From Comamonadaceae bacterium (GTDB lineage Bacteria > Pseudomonadota > Gammaproteobacteria > Burkholderiales > Burkholderiaceae_C), in contig JAIYBZ010000037.1 in assembly GCA_027488255.1 (NCBI GenBank), positions 62,001 to 126,000 on the forward strand: 64,000 bases of DNA. Reading direction: 5' to 3'. Made by a program: the position numbers and the translations under genes. Below are positions 45,156 to 54,256 of the stretch, one piece after another; position 1 is the stretch's first letter; every line of letters begins with the position of its first letter. Below the pieces are notes generated by a model. It was given only the letters and a program-made list of their open reading frames with translations. It was not told the origin of the DNA and made no database searches.

Positions 45156-45443
45156 TCACGGCCCGGGTTGGGTCGACGCCTCGAGCTGCATCAAATAGCG
45201 TCGCGCATAAACGCCACCGTCGTCGTGTTCGCCGCACATCTCCACCGAGGCTTGCAGTTGCCGGCAAACCGCGGGCCGATCAGGGTGGCCAAAGATTTGG
45301 CAACGCCCCTGCGGGTCAAGTTGCACGCAGGGCACGCCGGCGGGCTTGCCCTGCGGCATGCCGGGGATCGCAGAAGAAATAGACGGCGCTGTGCAACAGG
45401 CCGCGCACCCTGGGCGACAAGCCATGCTGGACTTGGCGTTCAT
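45156..45443 (-). CDS. YkgJ-family cysteine-cluster protein
   Basis: 95 residues with the family's conserved cysteines: [20 protein letters not shown] near the N-terminus, then [20 protein letters not shown] and [15 protein letters not shown]. The pattern suggests a bound metal, probably zinc or iron-sulfur. It overlaps the mltA stop by 4 bases (ATGA). Function unknown. Confidence 0.85.
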   Translation of the reverse strand: MNAKSSMACRPGCAACCTAPSISSAIPGMPQGKPAGVPCVQLDPQGRCQIFGHPDRPAVCRQLQASVEMCGEHDDGGVYARRYLMQLEASTQPGP

Positions 45444-46639
45444 CGGGGCCAAAGTGCCCAAAGCTGCACACTTTGTTTCATGCGACCGGCCATCTCTCCG
45501 GCGGCAAAACCGGATCCTGCGTAGTAATCGGCACGCACAGCGCCGACGATGGCGGCACCGGTGTCTTGTGCCAAGACCAAGCGGTCGAGAGAGGTTTGCG
45601 GGCCCGATGATTTCAGCCAGACGGGGGTGCCATAAGGAATGCTGCTGCGGTCAACGGCAATCGAGCGCTCGGCGGTCAGCGGAACGCCTTGTGCGCCTTT
45701 AGGGCCGGGCGGCAGGCCCACGACAGGCAGCGCTTCTTCTTTGAAGAACACCACGCGGGGGTTTTGCCACAACAACTCGTTCACGCGTGACGGGTTTCGC
45801 TCAATCCAGCTTTTGATGCCGGGCCATGAGGCATCGCGCACCAGTTTTTGGTCCAGCAACCAGCGCCCAATGCTTTTATAGGGTTGTTCATTGGTGCCAG
45901 CAAAGGCCATTCGCACCCAGCGTTGACGGCCATCGGGCTCGGTCACTTGGATCAACCCCGAGCCTTGGATGTGCAGCACCATCGCATCGACAGGGTCGGC
46001 CAGATACACCAGCTCTTTGCCCCGCAAGGCTGCACGCGCAGCGGGCACCGTTTCCATTTCTTGTCGGGTGTACCAGGGCTTGCGTTTGTTCAGGTCGGCG
46101 GGCGGTGCATACAGCGGCACCTGAAAGCCGGGACGCGCTTGACGCGTGGCCTGCAAGACGGGCTCGTAATAGGCTGTTAATAGCCCCTCTGACTGTTGCT
46201 CGTGCGACTCGACGCGATAAGCCTGCAATTTGTCACGCATCCATTGACGTTGCTCGGCCACGCTGGCTTGGGCGAGTTGACGGATGTCGAGACACAGCTC
46301 GGCCCAGACTTTGCTGGGCCGTGTGCAACTTTGCAGCCAAGCCGGCCAAGCTTCGTTCAGGGCGTCGGCGTCAAGCCCGGGCAAATCAGACCAAGGCACG
46401 GGCACCCAGCGGCTTTTGGGCTGCACGATCGCCGGGGGCAAAGTCGACGAAGGCGACAAAGGTGGCGGCGTTGTGGCCGTTGCGGACGGGCCCGATGTGG
46501 GCGAGCTTGCAGAAGGGCTGTCTGGAACAGGTGCTTCCAAGACGGGGGCAAACGAACAACCGGCCAAGCTGCCTACAATCGCGGCCAACGCCCAGCACGA
46601 ACGCAGTCGGGGCGTCAAAAGAAACGGAACGTGGATCAT
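45440..46639 (-). CDS. mltA: membrane-bound lytic murein transglycosylase A
   Basis: Outer-membrane lipoprotein that cleaves peptidoglycan glycan strands with anhydromuropeptide formation. From the ATG at 46639 the 399-residue protein has a lipoprotein signal peptide ending LAGC, a Pro/Ser-rich linker, and the MltA barrel with [20 protein letters not shown]. The C-terminal 3D domain is recognisable in [20 protein letters not shown], which holds the catalytic Asp. AAGGA lies just upstream of the start. The ATG base-overlaps the divergent small ORF's ATG. Confidence 0.92.
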   Translation of the reverse strand: MIHVPFLLTPRLRSCWALAAIVGSLAGCSFAPVLEAPVPDSPSASSPTSGPSATATTPPPLSPSSTLPPAIVQPKSRWVPVPWSDLPGLDADALNEAWPAWLQSCTRPSKVWAELCLDIRQLAQASVAEQRQWMRDKLQAYRVESHEQQSEGLLTAYYEPVLQATRQARPGFQVPLYAPPADLNKRKPWYTRQEMETVPAARAALRGKELVYLADPVDAMVLHIQGSGLIQVTEPDGRQRWVRMAFAGTNEQPYKSIGRWLLDQKLVRDASWPGIKSWIERNPSRVNELLWQNPRVVFFKEEALPVVGLPPGPKGAQGVPLTAERSIAVDRSSIPYGTPVWLKSSGPQTSLDRLVLAQDTGAAIVGAVRADYYAGSGFAAGEMAGRMKQSVQLWALWPR

Positions 46640-46775
46640 GGTCCTTATTTTGCTGGAAGCCTTGTTGGCGCTGGTGCTCTTTGTGGTGATTGTGTGGTGG
46701 ACCATGTTTTCTGGCCGCAACAAAGGGGAATTGCCCCCCGCCAAGCCCGCCGAACCCGACGACAAAAAACCGTGA
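46638..46775 (+). CDS. small single-pass membrane protein
   Basis: 45 residues: one hydrophobic span, [20 protein letters not shown], then WTMFSGRNKGELPPAKPAEP and an acidic-basic tail. The layout resembles small accessory proteins, but I cannot name a family. Its start codon shares two bases with the divergent mltA start. The ribosome site (CGGAAC) is weak, so expression is uncertain. Confidence 0.45.
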   Translation: MVLILLEALLALVLFVVIVWWTMFSGRNKGELPPAKPAEPDDKKP

Positions 46776-46799
46776 GTTGTGGAGGTGTGGGGGCTTTTT

Positions 46800-47297
46800 T
46801 CAGTCTAAAAGCGAGCCGGCCCCTTCAAAGCGCTGCGCGTAGTAGCGGTTGCTCAGCAGGTCCATGCGAACCCCTGTGCGCGGGTTGCTGGCGTGTACAA
46901 AGCGCCCGTCGCCGACATAAATGCCCACATGCGAATGGCGTGCTCCCAAGGTATTGAAAAACACCAAATCACCGGGTTGTAAACGTGCACGGTCAATGGG
47001 CTTGGCGTTTTGCCCCAAATCAGCAGCGCTGCCCTTGACGCGCATATTCGCGGCTTGTTGGTACACATGGGACACCAACCCAGAACAGTCAAAACCGGTG
47101 GCAGGCCCACGGCCACCGCGGGCGTAAGGGGTATCCAACAAAGACAAGGCATACAAGGCCAAGTCATTGCGTTGGGGGTGGTAGGCGCCGGGATCGTGTG
47201 GCCGCATGGGGCTGTTGGCACAGCCGGAAAAGAGCCCCGTCAGTGCCACAAGCAAAAGCAAAACCAAGGGCATGCGCGTGCGCAAGTGCATGTGCAT
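46800..47297 (-). CDS. NlpC/P60-family lipoprotein, peptidoglycan endopeptidase
   Basis: A lipobox-type signal peptide (MPLVLLLLVALTGLFSGC) is followed by an NlpC/P60 domain. The catalytic Cys is in TGFDCSGLVSHVYQQ, the His in HSHVGIYVGDGRFVHAS. It would cut peptide stems in the periplasm or at the outer membrane. The frame is open back to 47411, overlapping the response-regulator stop (ATGA). That upstream stretch encodes a Gly/Ser/Thr run with no export value, so I place the start at 47297, with 47273 and 47411 as alternatives. Confidence 0.87.
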   Translation of the reverse strand: MHMHLRTRMPLVLLLLVALTGLFSGCANSPMRPHDPGAYHPQRNDLALYALSLLDTPYARGGRGPATGFDCSGLVSHVYQQAANMRVKGSAADLGQNAKPIDRARLQPGDLVFFNTLGARHSHVGIYVGDGRFVHASNPRTGVRMDLLSNRYYAQRFEGAGSLLD

Positions 47298-47407
47298 GCC
47301 GGAGCCGAAGTCGGAGCCTGAGCCGGAGCCCGTGCCCGTCCTCGTGCCCACGGGGGACGACATTCCCAAAAATCCTGAGTGTGTGAGGGCCAGACGGGTC
47401 AAGCCGG

Positions 47408-48058
47408 TCATGTCAATTTGCGCATCAAATTGGCCAGCTCAACCGCGGACTTCACTTCCATTTTGTCGAACACCCGCGAGCGGTGCACTTCCACGGTGCG
47501 CACGCTGATCTCCAGCTGATCGGCGATCAATTTGTTGGGCAAGCCTTCCAGCACCCGGCGCATCACATCGCGCTCGCGCTCGGTCAACTCACTCAGCCGC
47601 GATTGCAAAAATTCGAGTTGTGCGCGCGCCTTCAAGCGCTCGTCAGAGAGCAACAAAGCTTGCTCGACGCGGTCGACCAAGGCGTTGTCTGAAAAAGGCT
47701 TTTCGCAAAAATCAAACGCGCCGCGCTTCACGCTGTCCACCGCAGTGGGCACATCGGCATGACCGGTCAAGAAGATCACGGGCCACGCGTGTGCAATACC
47801 ATTGGCTTGCAGCTGTTCAAAAAGGGCCAAGCCGCTCATGCCGGGCATGCGCACATCCAACAAAATGCAGCCGGCTTGTTGCGGCAAGGCACTTGCGTGG
47901 GGTTCTTTGGCCGCCTCATGCAGCATGCTCAAAAAAGCCTCGGCGCTGGGATAAGACTCGCTCAGCAAGCGCCGTGTGCGCAACAACCAAGCCATCCCTT
48001 CACGCACGACAATGTCGTCGTCAACGATGTAGACCATGCTGTCAAAGGGGAGTTGCAT
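47408..48058 (-). CDS. FixJ/NarL-type response regulator
   Basis: 216 residues. The receiver domain starts VYIVDDDIVVREGMAWLL, with the phospho-acceptor in CILLDVRMPGMSGLALFEQL (about residue 69) and the lysine in FCEKPFSD. The LuxR-type DNA-binding domain is LTERERDVMRRVLEGLPNKL followed by IADQLEISVRTVEVHRSRVF. It lies 15 bases after the sensor kinase gene on the same strand, so the two form one system. Close matches are DctR/FixJ/TodT types. Confidence 0.93.
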   Translation of the reverse strand: MQLPFDSMVYIVDDDIVVREGMAWLLRTRRLLSESYPSAEAFLSMLHEAAKEPHASALPQQAGCILLDVRMPGMSGLALFEQLQANGIAHAWPVIFLTGHADVPTAVDSVKRGAFDFCEKPFSDNALVDRVEQALLLSDERLKARAQLEFLQSRLSELTERERDVMRRVLEGLPNKLIADQLEISVRTVEVHRSRVFDKMEVKSAVELANLMRKLT

Positions 48059-48073
48059 CGCGCAATTTTAGGG

Positions 48074-50152
48074 TCAGGTTGCAGCCGGGGCATCCGATGC
48101 CGCGGGCAAGGTGAATCGAAAAACCGTGCCCTTCGGCGCATGCGGACCAAAGGTCAGATGGCCGCCATGTTGTTCGACCACGGTTCGACACAGACTCAAG
48201 CCCAGGCCCATGCCCTCGGCCTTGGTGGTGAAAAAGGGGTTGAACAATTGTGTTTGGACATCGGCCCCAATGCCGGCCCCAATGTCGGTGACGGCAAACT
48301 CAACCCAGGCGTTGCCCGGTTGGGACGGTGCGTTTTTGACCTGCAAGACCAACACCCTGTCGCGGCATTCGGGCAGGTCCATCGCTTGCATGCCGTTGCG
48401 CGCCAGATTCAACAACACTTGCTCGACCATGGTGCGGTCGCACCAAACAAAGGGCAGTCGAGGTTCGATGCGGGTGTGCACCCGCACATTCAATTTGCGC
48501 GCTTGCAAATTCACCAAGGGCGAGATGGCCTCCAGCAGCGTTTGTGGGGCCACGGCCTCGCGCGTTTGCTCTCGCCGACGCACAAAGTCATGCACGCTGT
48601 TGATGACGCGCCCTGCCCGTTCGGCCTGTTCTGCAATGCGGCGCAAAGCCATGTGCACATCGTCCACATTGCTTGTCGCAGCTTGGGGGTCTTTCAGCAG
48701 GTTCAAAGACCCATTCGCGTAGCTCGAAATCGCGGCCAGCGGCTGGTTCAATTCATGGCTCAACAACGAGGCCATTTCACCCACCGTGGCTAAGCGGGCG
48801 GTGGCCTGCAAGCGTTCTTGGCTGGCGCGCGAGAGTTCTTCGATGCGGCGTTGCTCGCTGATGTCAATCACGGCCCCCATCCAGCCGGTTTGTTCCCCCT
48901 GCACACTGATGAGCGGCGCTTCAATGATCAGCACCGGAAAGCGTGTGCCGTCTTTGCGCATGAAGACCGATTCAAAGCCTTCGCGTGGCGGGGCGTTGCC
49001 GGCCAAGCGGATGGCTTGGCGTTGTTGGTATTCATCGACCATTTCAGGCGGCCAGTAGGGCATGGAGGTGCTTTGGCCCATCAGCGCCTCGGCGTCCCAG
49101 CCCACCATCTCACAAAAAGCCGGGTTGACGTAAGTGATGTTGCCTTTCAGGTCGCGCGCCCGCAAGCCCGTCACCAAAGAGTCTTCCATGGCTTTGCGAA
49201 ATGCCAGCGCCTCGGCCAAATCGCGCTCGGCTTTTTGGCGTCGGCGCGCGTCTTTGGTCAACAACACCATGACCGTGATCAATGCAATCGACATGCCTGT
49301 GACCAGTGCGGTCAGCACGTTTGGAAACAGATCGGGTTCGCCACGCCGGCCATCCATGCGCAGCAGTAAAGTGTTGCCTGGCAAATCCACCAGTTGTTGC
49401 GTGGTGAAGACGCGCCGCTCTTTGCGTTGTGTGCCGGCAATGGCCAGTCGGGTGCCATCGGGCTCGATGAAAGAGAGTTCGTTGCGCCGCCCAAACGTGT
49501 TGCCCAATCGTTCGGTCAAGAGTTCTTGCAGGCTGTAGGTGACCACGGTGTAAGCGACCAACTCTCCGGCCTGTGTGACGGGCAGACACAGCTCCATCAC
49601 CTCCATGCCCAGGCCATCGGCTTGCGGCAGAAAGTAGGTGCTCGAATACGCCGGTCCGTTCACGCGGCGCGCCCGTTGGCACGCTTGCGAGGCCTCGTTC
49701 AGTGTTTCGGCTCGGCCAATGCGTTCAAAAGCTGGCGCGCGCAAAGGCGAGTCTGCGGCGGACAACAAACGCCAATCTTTGGCACGCCACTCCAAGCGCA
49801 ACCAATCGCGGTGGTTGCGCAACAAAACCTGCGCTTCGGCCGGCCAAGCCTCAGCCGACAAGTGGTTGGCTTGCAAAGCTTGCACGGCTTGAATGTGGCG
49901 TGACAGGCTGCTGCGCAAGTCACTCACGGCATCGGCGGTGTCGCGCTCTAACTCGGCTTGCACTTGGCTGGCTTCGTATCGGCCGGCCAGCCAGACCAAG
50001 GTGACCAACACGGCCAAAACCAAAGCAATCAGCGCACCCCACAAAGAGCGGCGACCGGAGCCCCAGGGCAAGACATCGTCGATTTGGGCGCGCCAACGGC
50101 TTTGGATTTTTTGCCAAGTGCCCGCGATGCCGGTGGCCATCTGACGCGTCAT
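48074..50152 (-). CDS. PAS-domain sensor histidine kinase (DctS/FixL-like)
   Basis: 692 residues. TM1 (about 38-58) LWGALIALVLAVLVTLVWLA and TM2 (about 288-310) LTALVTGMSIALITVMVLLT bracket a roughly 230-residue periplasmic sensor. A cytoplasmic PAS domain follows (ITYVNPAFCEMVGWDAEALM), then HisKA with LSHELNQPLAAISSYANGSL. The ATPase domain has NLARNGMQAM and GMGLGLSLCRTVVEQHGGHL. This is the architecture of DctS, which senses C4-dicarboxylates; the ligand here is unproven. The start overlaps the upstream AsmA-like stop by 4 bases. Confidence 0.9.
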   Translation of the reverse strand: MTRQMATGIAGTWQKIQSRWRAQIDDVLPWGSGRRSLWGALIALVLAVLVTLVWLAGRYEASQVQAELERDTADAVSDLRSSLSRHIQAVQALQANHLSAEAWPAEAQVLLRNHRDWLRLEWRAKDWRLLSAADSPLRAPAFERIGRAETLNEASQACQRARRVNGPAYSSTYFLPQADGLGMEVMELCLPVTQAGELVAYTVVTYSLQELLTERLGNTFGRRNELSFIEPDGTRLAIAGTQRKERRVFTTQQLVDLPGNTLLLRMDGRRGEPDLFPNVLTALVTGMSIALITVMVLLTKDARRRQKAERDLAEALAFRKAMEDSLVTGLRARDLKGNITYVNPAFCEMVGWDAEALMGQSTSMPYWPPEMVDEYQQRQAIRLAGNAPPREGFESVFMRKDGTRFPVLIIEAPLISVQGEQTGWMGAVIDISEQRRIEELSRASQERLQATARLATVGEMASLLSHELNQPLAAISSYANGSLNLLKDPQAATSNVDDVHMALRRIAEQAERAGRVINSVHDFVRRREQTREAVAPQTLLEAISPLVNLQARKLNVRVHTRIEPRLPFVWCDRTMVEQVLLNLARNGMQAMDLPECRDRVLVLQVKNAPSQPGNAWVEFAVTDIGAGIGADVQTQLFNPFFTTKAEGMGLGLSLCRTVVEQHGGHLTFGPHAPKGTVFRFTLPAASDAPAAT

Positions 50153-53100
50153 GGTGCTTCGGTGCGGGGAGTCGTGCTGGCGGGCGCGCCTTTGGCGTCC
50201 CCGCTGTTGTTGCTCACCTTGGTGACGCGCGGGTCGGCCCAACTGCCGTCAATGTAAAACTCTTGCGCGGTGGCTTTGGCCAAGGGGTTTTGTAAAAAAA
50301 GCTGGGTCAAAAAGGCGGTCAGTCCGACCACCGGGTTGACCGCAATGCCCGCGACCAGCGATGCCGTGCCCGCGTCCAGCGCCGGCAAAATGACCACCCG
50401 GAGTTTTTGTGTCTCGCGTGCAATATCGGCCGATCCGTCCAGTTGCACCAAGGCATTCACTCCTTTGATTTGCAAGTTGCGCGTGACGGCAATGCCTTGC
50501 GCGATGGTGACATCGCCGCGCACCGAGTCAAAGGCAAAGCCTTCGTAAAACACATCTCTAAAGTCCAACAGCAGGCGGCGCGGCAAGGCTTGCAGGCTCA
50601 GAACGCCGAGCAATTTGGCGGCGCCGGCATCGGCCTTGAGGAATTGGCCCCGCCCCATTTTGACGCTGAATTGGCCGCCCATGCTGGGGTAGTGAAGCGC
50701 CAAGGGCGAGCCTTGCCAACCGATGGTGCCCTCCAATTGGCCCGTCCCGCCGCGCAAGGCGTCGGGTGTGCCCAAGCGCTTCAAGAGGGCGCCCGCGTCA
50801 GACACCTCCATCTTGAAATTCATTTCGGTTTTGCGTTGTTGCCCGGCATCTGATGCCGTCAACCAACGGCCGGTGCTTTTGAAGGTGGCCTCGGGCACGA
50901 TGATGTTGAATTTGTTCAGCTGCCACTCGGGCGCGGCTTTGGCACGAGACCTTTGTGGCTCAGGATTGACGGCTTCGATTTCAACGCGCCCCAGTTTCTT
51001 GCCGCGCAACTCGAGTTGCTCAACCACGATGTCCAGTGAGGGCAAATTGGCCGGCGGTGCTTCCAGCAGGCCTTCCACTTCGACCACGCTGGAGGGTGGC
51101 AAATTCAGCCGCGTCAGGCGCGCATAGAGGTGCCCCAATTGATCGCCGCTGGGTTGGCGGTAAACCACTTGTCCATTGAGCTCGCGGGCATCGACCGAGA
51201 CCCGCCAAGTTGCGCCCTCGCGCACGCCATTGGCCACCACTTGGTTCAAGGTGCGCCCATCGGCGGTGATTGCGCCGGCTTGCAAACTGATGCGCGAGGG
51301 CATGTAGGACGGTCCAGCGCCCGAAGCCGTGCTGGCTTTGTCCAAACTGCCCATCACGTGCGGCGGCAAGAGGTTTTCCCATTCATCGATGTTCAGGCGA
51401 TTCACCGCCACCGCTGCGGTAACACCTGCGCTCGGCATGGCTGGGGCTTGTGCCGCGGCCTGACCCAAGGTCAGGGTGCCGCGCAACACCACAGGCTCTG
51501 CGCCTGAGACATCGCGCACAAACTGGCCAGAGGCGATGGGGCCCCAATCGATGAGCAACTGATCGCGCAAAGCGCTGCCCCCTGCTTGAATGCGCGAGCG
51601 CACCGAGATGGGCGCGCTGCTGTTGGCGGATTTGCCCACCGGCGCCGGCAGATTCAGGGCCAAGCCCTCCAGTGAGCTTTCAAGGGTGAACTCGGGCTTG
51701 CCTTGGCGCCAGCCCAATTGCGCGCTGTAAGCCGTGCTGCCAGAGGCCTGCAGGGCCCACTCGTTGAGGGGTGAGAGCTCTTTGGCTGTGCGCAATGCCT
51801 CGGCCGAGACGCGGCCTTGGGCACGCAACTGCAAGCTGCTCTCGGGAGTGGCGGCGCCGGGCACGGGCCGCAGGCCGCCCTCAATGCGCACCGGCCCGCC
51901 AAGCATGCGGGCTTGTACGCCCGTCAGGCCGAAATCGCTGTCGGAAAACTGCACCGAGCCTTGTACCTTTTCAAGCAAAGGCGAGCCGGGCGTCATGCGA
52001 ACATCGTTGCCGGCCAAGACCACGGCGCCCTGCAGCTTGGTGGCCTTGACGTTCAGCAGCGGCATGTTGAACTTGAAGCGGGTTTGCAAATTGCCCGTCA
52101 CTTGTGCTTGTCGCAAGGCGCCAGAAAGCATGGCGTCCAGCGGTGATTTTTGAACCAGCGTCAGCACTTGGACAGCGGGGCCTTTGTGCTCGGCGCCGAC
52201 CACCAGCACAGGGTTGTTGGCCAAGTCGGCAATCTCGGCTTCCCCTGCACTCAGGTTCAGACCGGTGCGGGCATCGCCGCTGCGTGCCGAAGCGTTGCTG
52301 AGCTTCATGCCCAAGCGGTCAATGACCAGCTTCCCTTCCAGTTTTTGCAGCCGCGGCCAAGGCAAACTTTTGGGCGGCAGCAAGGCGGCGGGCACGTAGT
52401 CGAGCTCAATGTCTTGCACCTTCCCGGCAAAGCGAAACTCCCCTTCTTGGGGGTTGGCAAATGGCAGTTTGGCCAGGTCGCCTTTGATCTTCACTTGCAC
52501 GTCGGAATAAGTGCCTTTGCGCAAGGCATCGCGCACGTAATACCGCACACTTTGCGGCAGGCTGACGGGCAAATAGCGGTGGGCCCGCGAGGCATCGGCG
52601 CGTTTAATAACGCCTTGCAAGCCGAGCACCCCCGGTCCTTCGCCATTTGCAGCCGGAGTCCATTGGCCTTGCCATTCGCCTTGTAAATCGGCGTTGCTCA
52701 GCTGCAGCTTCCATTCCGGCACACGCCATTGTTGGGCTTCGCGTTTGAACACCGCTTTGGCACTCAACGCTTGCACACGCACTTCGGCTTCTTCCAAGAT
52801 GCCCGGCAAAAACACGGCGCCATCTTGGCGCAGGCTCACTTCGATTTGGCCGCCATCTTGGTTCAAGGTGATCTGTGTGTCGGCGCCACGCACACCCGGC
52901 CATGGCAGGCGATCTTGTTTGGCAGGGCCGCTCAGTGGGCGGGGTGGCAAGTTCAAGTTTTGCAGCTTGATCTGCGCGTCATAAGTCGTGGGCGATTGCC
53001 AATCGCCTTGCCAACGCCATTGCAGGGCGCTGATTTGTCCGCCAATGCTTTGCTGTTGCAAATGTTCATGCCAGCTCTCGGGCAAAGGCAGGCTCAGGCC

Positions 53101-54231
53101 CATGTCCCGCAGTGCCGCCAAGTCAAGTTGGTCGGCCTGCAAATGACCGCGGGCTTTGTTTTGGCCATCGGCTTCGGTGTAGGCCAAAGACACATTGCCA
53201 CCAGGCCAGGCGACGCCTTGGTCGCTCACGAAGGCCAATTTTTGGGTGAACACCTCAAAGCCCAAAGGGTTGACTTTGGCGCCAAAACGGCCTGACAGCT
53301 GGGCAAAACCCAGGGGGTCGCCTTTGGGGGTCCACAAGGTTTGCAAGCCGGTCAGTTGAACGTCGGCCACGCCACCGGCCCATTGCCCTTGGTTGAAATC
53401 GTTCCACATGCGCAAGCTGCCTTGTCCGCTGTCAATCTTGGCGCCCAGCGGCAAGTGAGCACCCAGTTTTGCGACATCGACCTGTGGAAAAAACGAATAC
53501 ACCTGGCCGGACCAGTCGGCCCAATGGCCCGCTTGCATAGACAACAGCCCGCGCTTGAATCGCCCCACGCTGACAAAGCGCTGGCCCCAGTCTTCGGTGG
53601 GCGTGGCATCGACCCGCACATCGTGGTGGCGCGCCGAATTGCGCAACACCATATCGACATCGCGCAAGGCCAACAAGGCGGGGCCTTTTGCAGCGCGCTC
53701 GTTGTTCCAGCGCACGATGCCGCCCCGCACAATGATCTCGCGTTGAGATAACAACCAATCGGCAGCAGCCCCATCGCTTCGGGTGTTGTGCGCCATGTTC
53801 AGGCCCGCCACATGCCAAGTGCCATCGGCGCCGAGTCGGATGTCCAGCTCGGGTGCGTCCAGCACCAGTTGCTCCAGCTTCAGGCTCATCACCGAGCGCA
53901 CGCTGATGGCGATGAGCACCTTGGGCAGCCGCAAGGCGGTGCGGCCCTCAGGGTCGAGCAACTCAATGCCATTCAGCTCAAATGAAGGGGCCCAACCGGT
54001 GGATTCGGCCGAAATGTGGGCGATGCGCACCGGAACCCCGATGCTTTGTTGGGCCAAACGTTCCAGTGCAGGGCGGTAATCGCCGATTCGCGGCACAATC
54101 CAAAAATGCAAGGCGCCCCAAGCCAGGCCGATCATGATGCCCACGACCAGCATGAACCACGCCACCCACCGAAAAACTCGGGAGAGCAACCGTGTCAGAC
54201 CAGGAAAAGAGGGCAAAAGTGGCAAATCCAT
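50149..54231 (-). CDS. YhdP/AsmA-like giant membrane-associated protein
   Basis: 1360 residues, inner-membrane anchored by an N-terminal span (FRWVAWFMLVVGIMIGLAW). It belongs to the YhdP (TIGR02099, DUF3971) family, bridge-like AsmA relatives implicated in moving phospholipids to the outer membrane. Family features are GDYRPALERLAQQSIGVPVR near the N-terminus, and a C-terminal AsmA-like region with VRGDVTIAQGIAVTRNLQIK and VVILPALDAGTASLVAGIAV. Most of the length is repetitive beta-rich sequence. It diverges from glnE 25 bases away, a common neighbourhood for yhdP. Confidence 0.88.
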   Translation of the reverse strand: MDLPLLPSFPGLTRLLSRVFRWVAWFMLVVGIMIGLAWGALHFWIVPRIGDYRPALERLAQQSIGVPVRIAHISAESTGWAPSFELNGIELLDPEGRTALRLPKVLIAISVRSVMSLKLEQLVLDAPELDIRLGADGTWHVAGLNMAHNTRSDGAAADWLLSQREIIVRGGIVRWNNERAAKGPALLALRDVDMVLRNSARHHDVRVDATPTEDWGQRFVSVGRFKRGLLSMQAGHWADWSGQVYSFFPQVDVAKLGAHLPLGAKIDSGQGSLRMWNDFNQGQWAGGVADVQLTGLQTLWTPKGDPLGFAQLSGRFGAKVNPLGFEVFTQKLAFVSDQGVAWPGGNVSLAYTEADGQNKARGHLQADQLDLAALRDMGLSLPLPESWHEHLQQQSIGGQISALQWRWQGDWQSPTTYDAQIKLQNLNLPPRPLSGPAKQDRLPWPGVRGADTQITLNQDGGQIEVSLRQDGAVFLPGILEEAEVRVQALSAKAVFKREAQQWRVPEWKLQLSNADLQGEWQGQWTPAANGEGPGVLGLQGVIKRADASRAHRYLPVSLPQSVRYYVRDALRKGTYSDVQVKIKGDLAKLPFANPQEGEFRFAGKVQDIELDYVPAALLPPKSLPWPRLQKLEGKLVIDRLGMKLSNASARSGDARTGLNLSAGEAEIADLANNPVLVVGAEHKGPAVQVLTLVQKSPLDAMLSGALRQAQVTGNLQTRFKFNMPLLNVKATKLQGAVVLAGNDVRMTPGSPLLEKVQGSVQFSDSDFGLTGVQARMLGGPVRIEGGLRPVPGAATPESSLQLRAQGRVSAEALRTAKELSPLNEWALQASGSTAYSAQLGWRQGKPEFTLESSLEGLALNLPAPVGKSANSSAPISVRSRIQAGGSALRDQLLIDWGPIASGQFVRDVSGAEPVVLRGTLTLGQAAAQAPAMPSAGVTAAVAVNRLNIDEWENLLPPHVMGSLDKASTASGAGPSYMPSRISLQAGAITADGRTLNQVVANGVREGATWRVSVDARELNGQVVYRQPSGDQLGHLYARLTRLNLPPSSVVEVEGLLEAPPANLPSLDIVVEQLELRGKKLGRVEIEAVNPEPQRSRAKAAPEWQLNKFNIIVPEATFKSTGRWLTASDAGQQRKTEMNFKMEVSDAGALLKRLGTPDALRGGTGQLEGTIGWQGSPLALHYPSMGGQFSVKMGRGQFLKADAGAAKLLGVLSLQALPRRLLLDFRDVFYEGFAFDSVRGDVTIAQGIAVTRNLQIKGVNALVQLDGSADIARETQKLRVVILPALDAGTASLVAGIAVNPVVGLTAFLTQLFLQNPLAKATAQEFYIDGSWADPRVTKVSNNSGDAKGAPASTTPRTEAP

Positions 54232-54256
54232 TTGAATCAGAAAGTCAGCAGGAATT

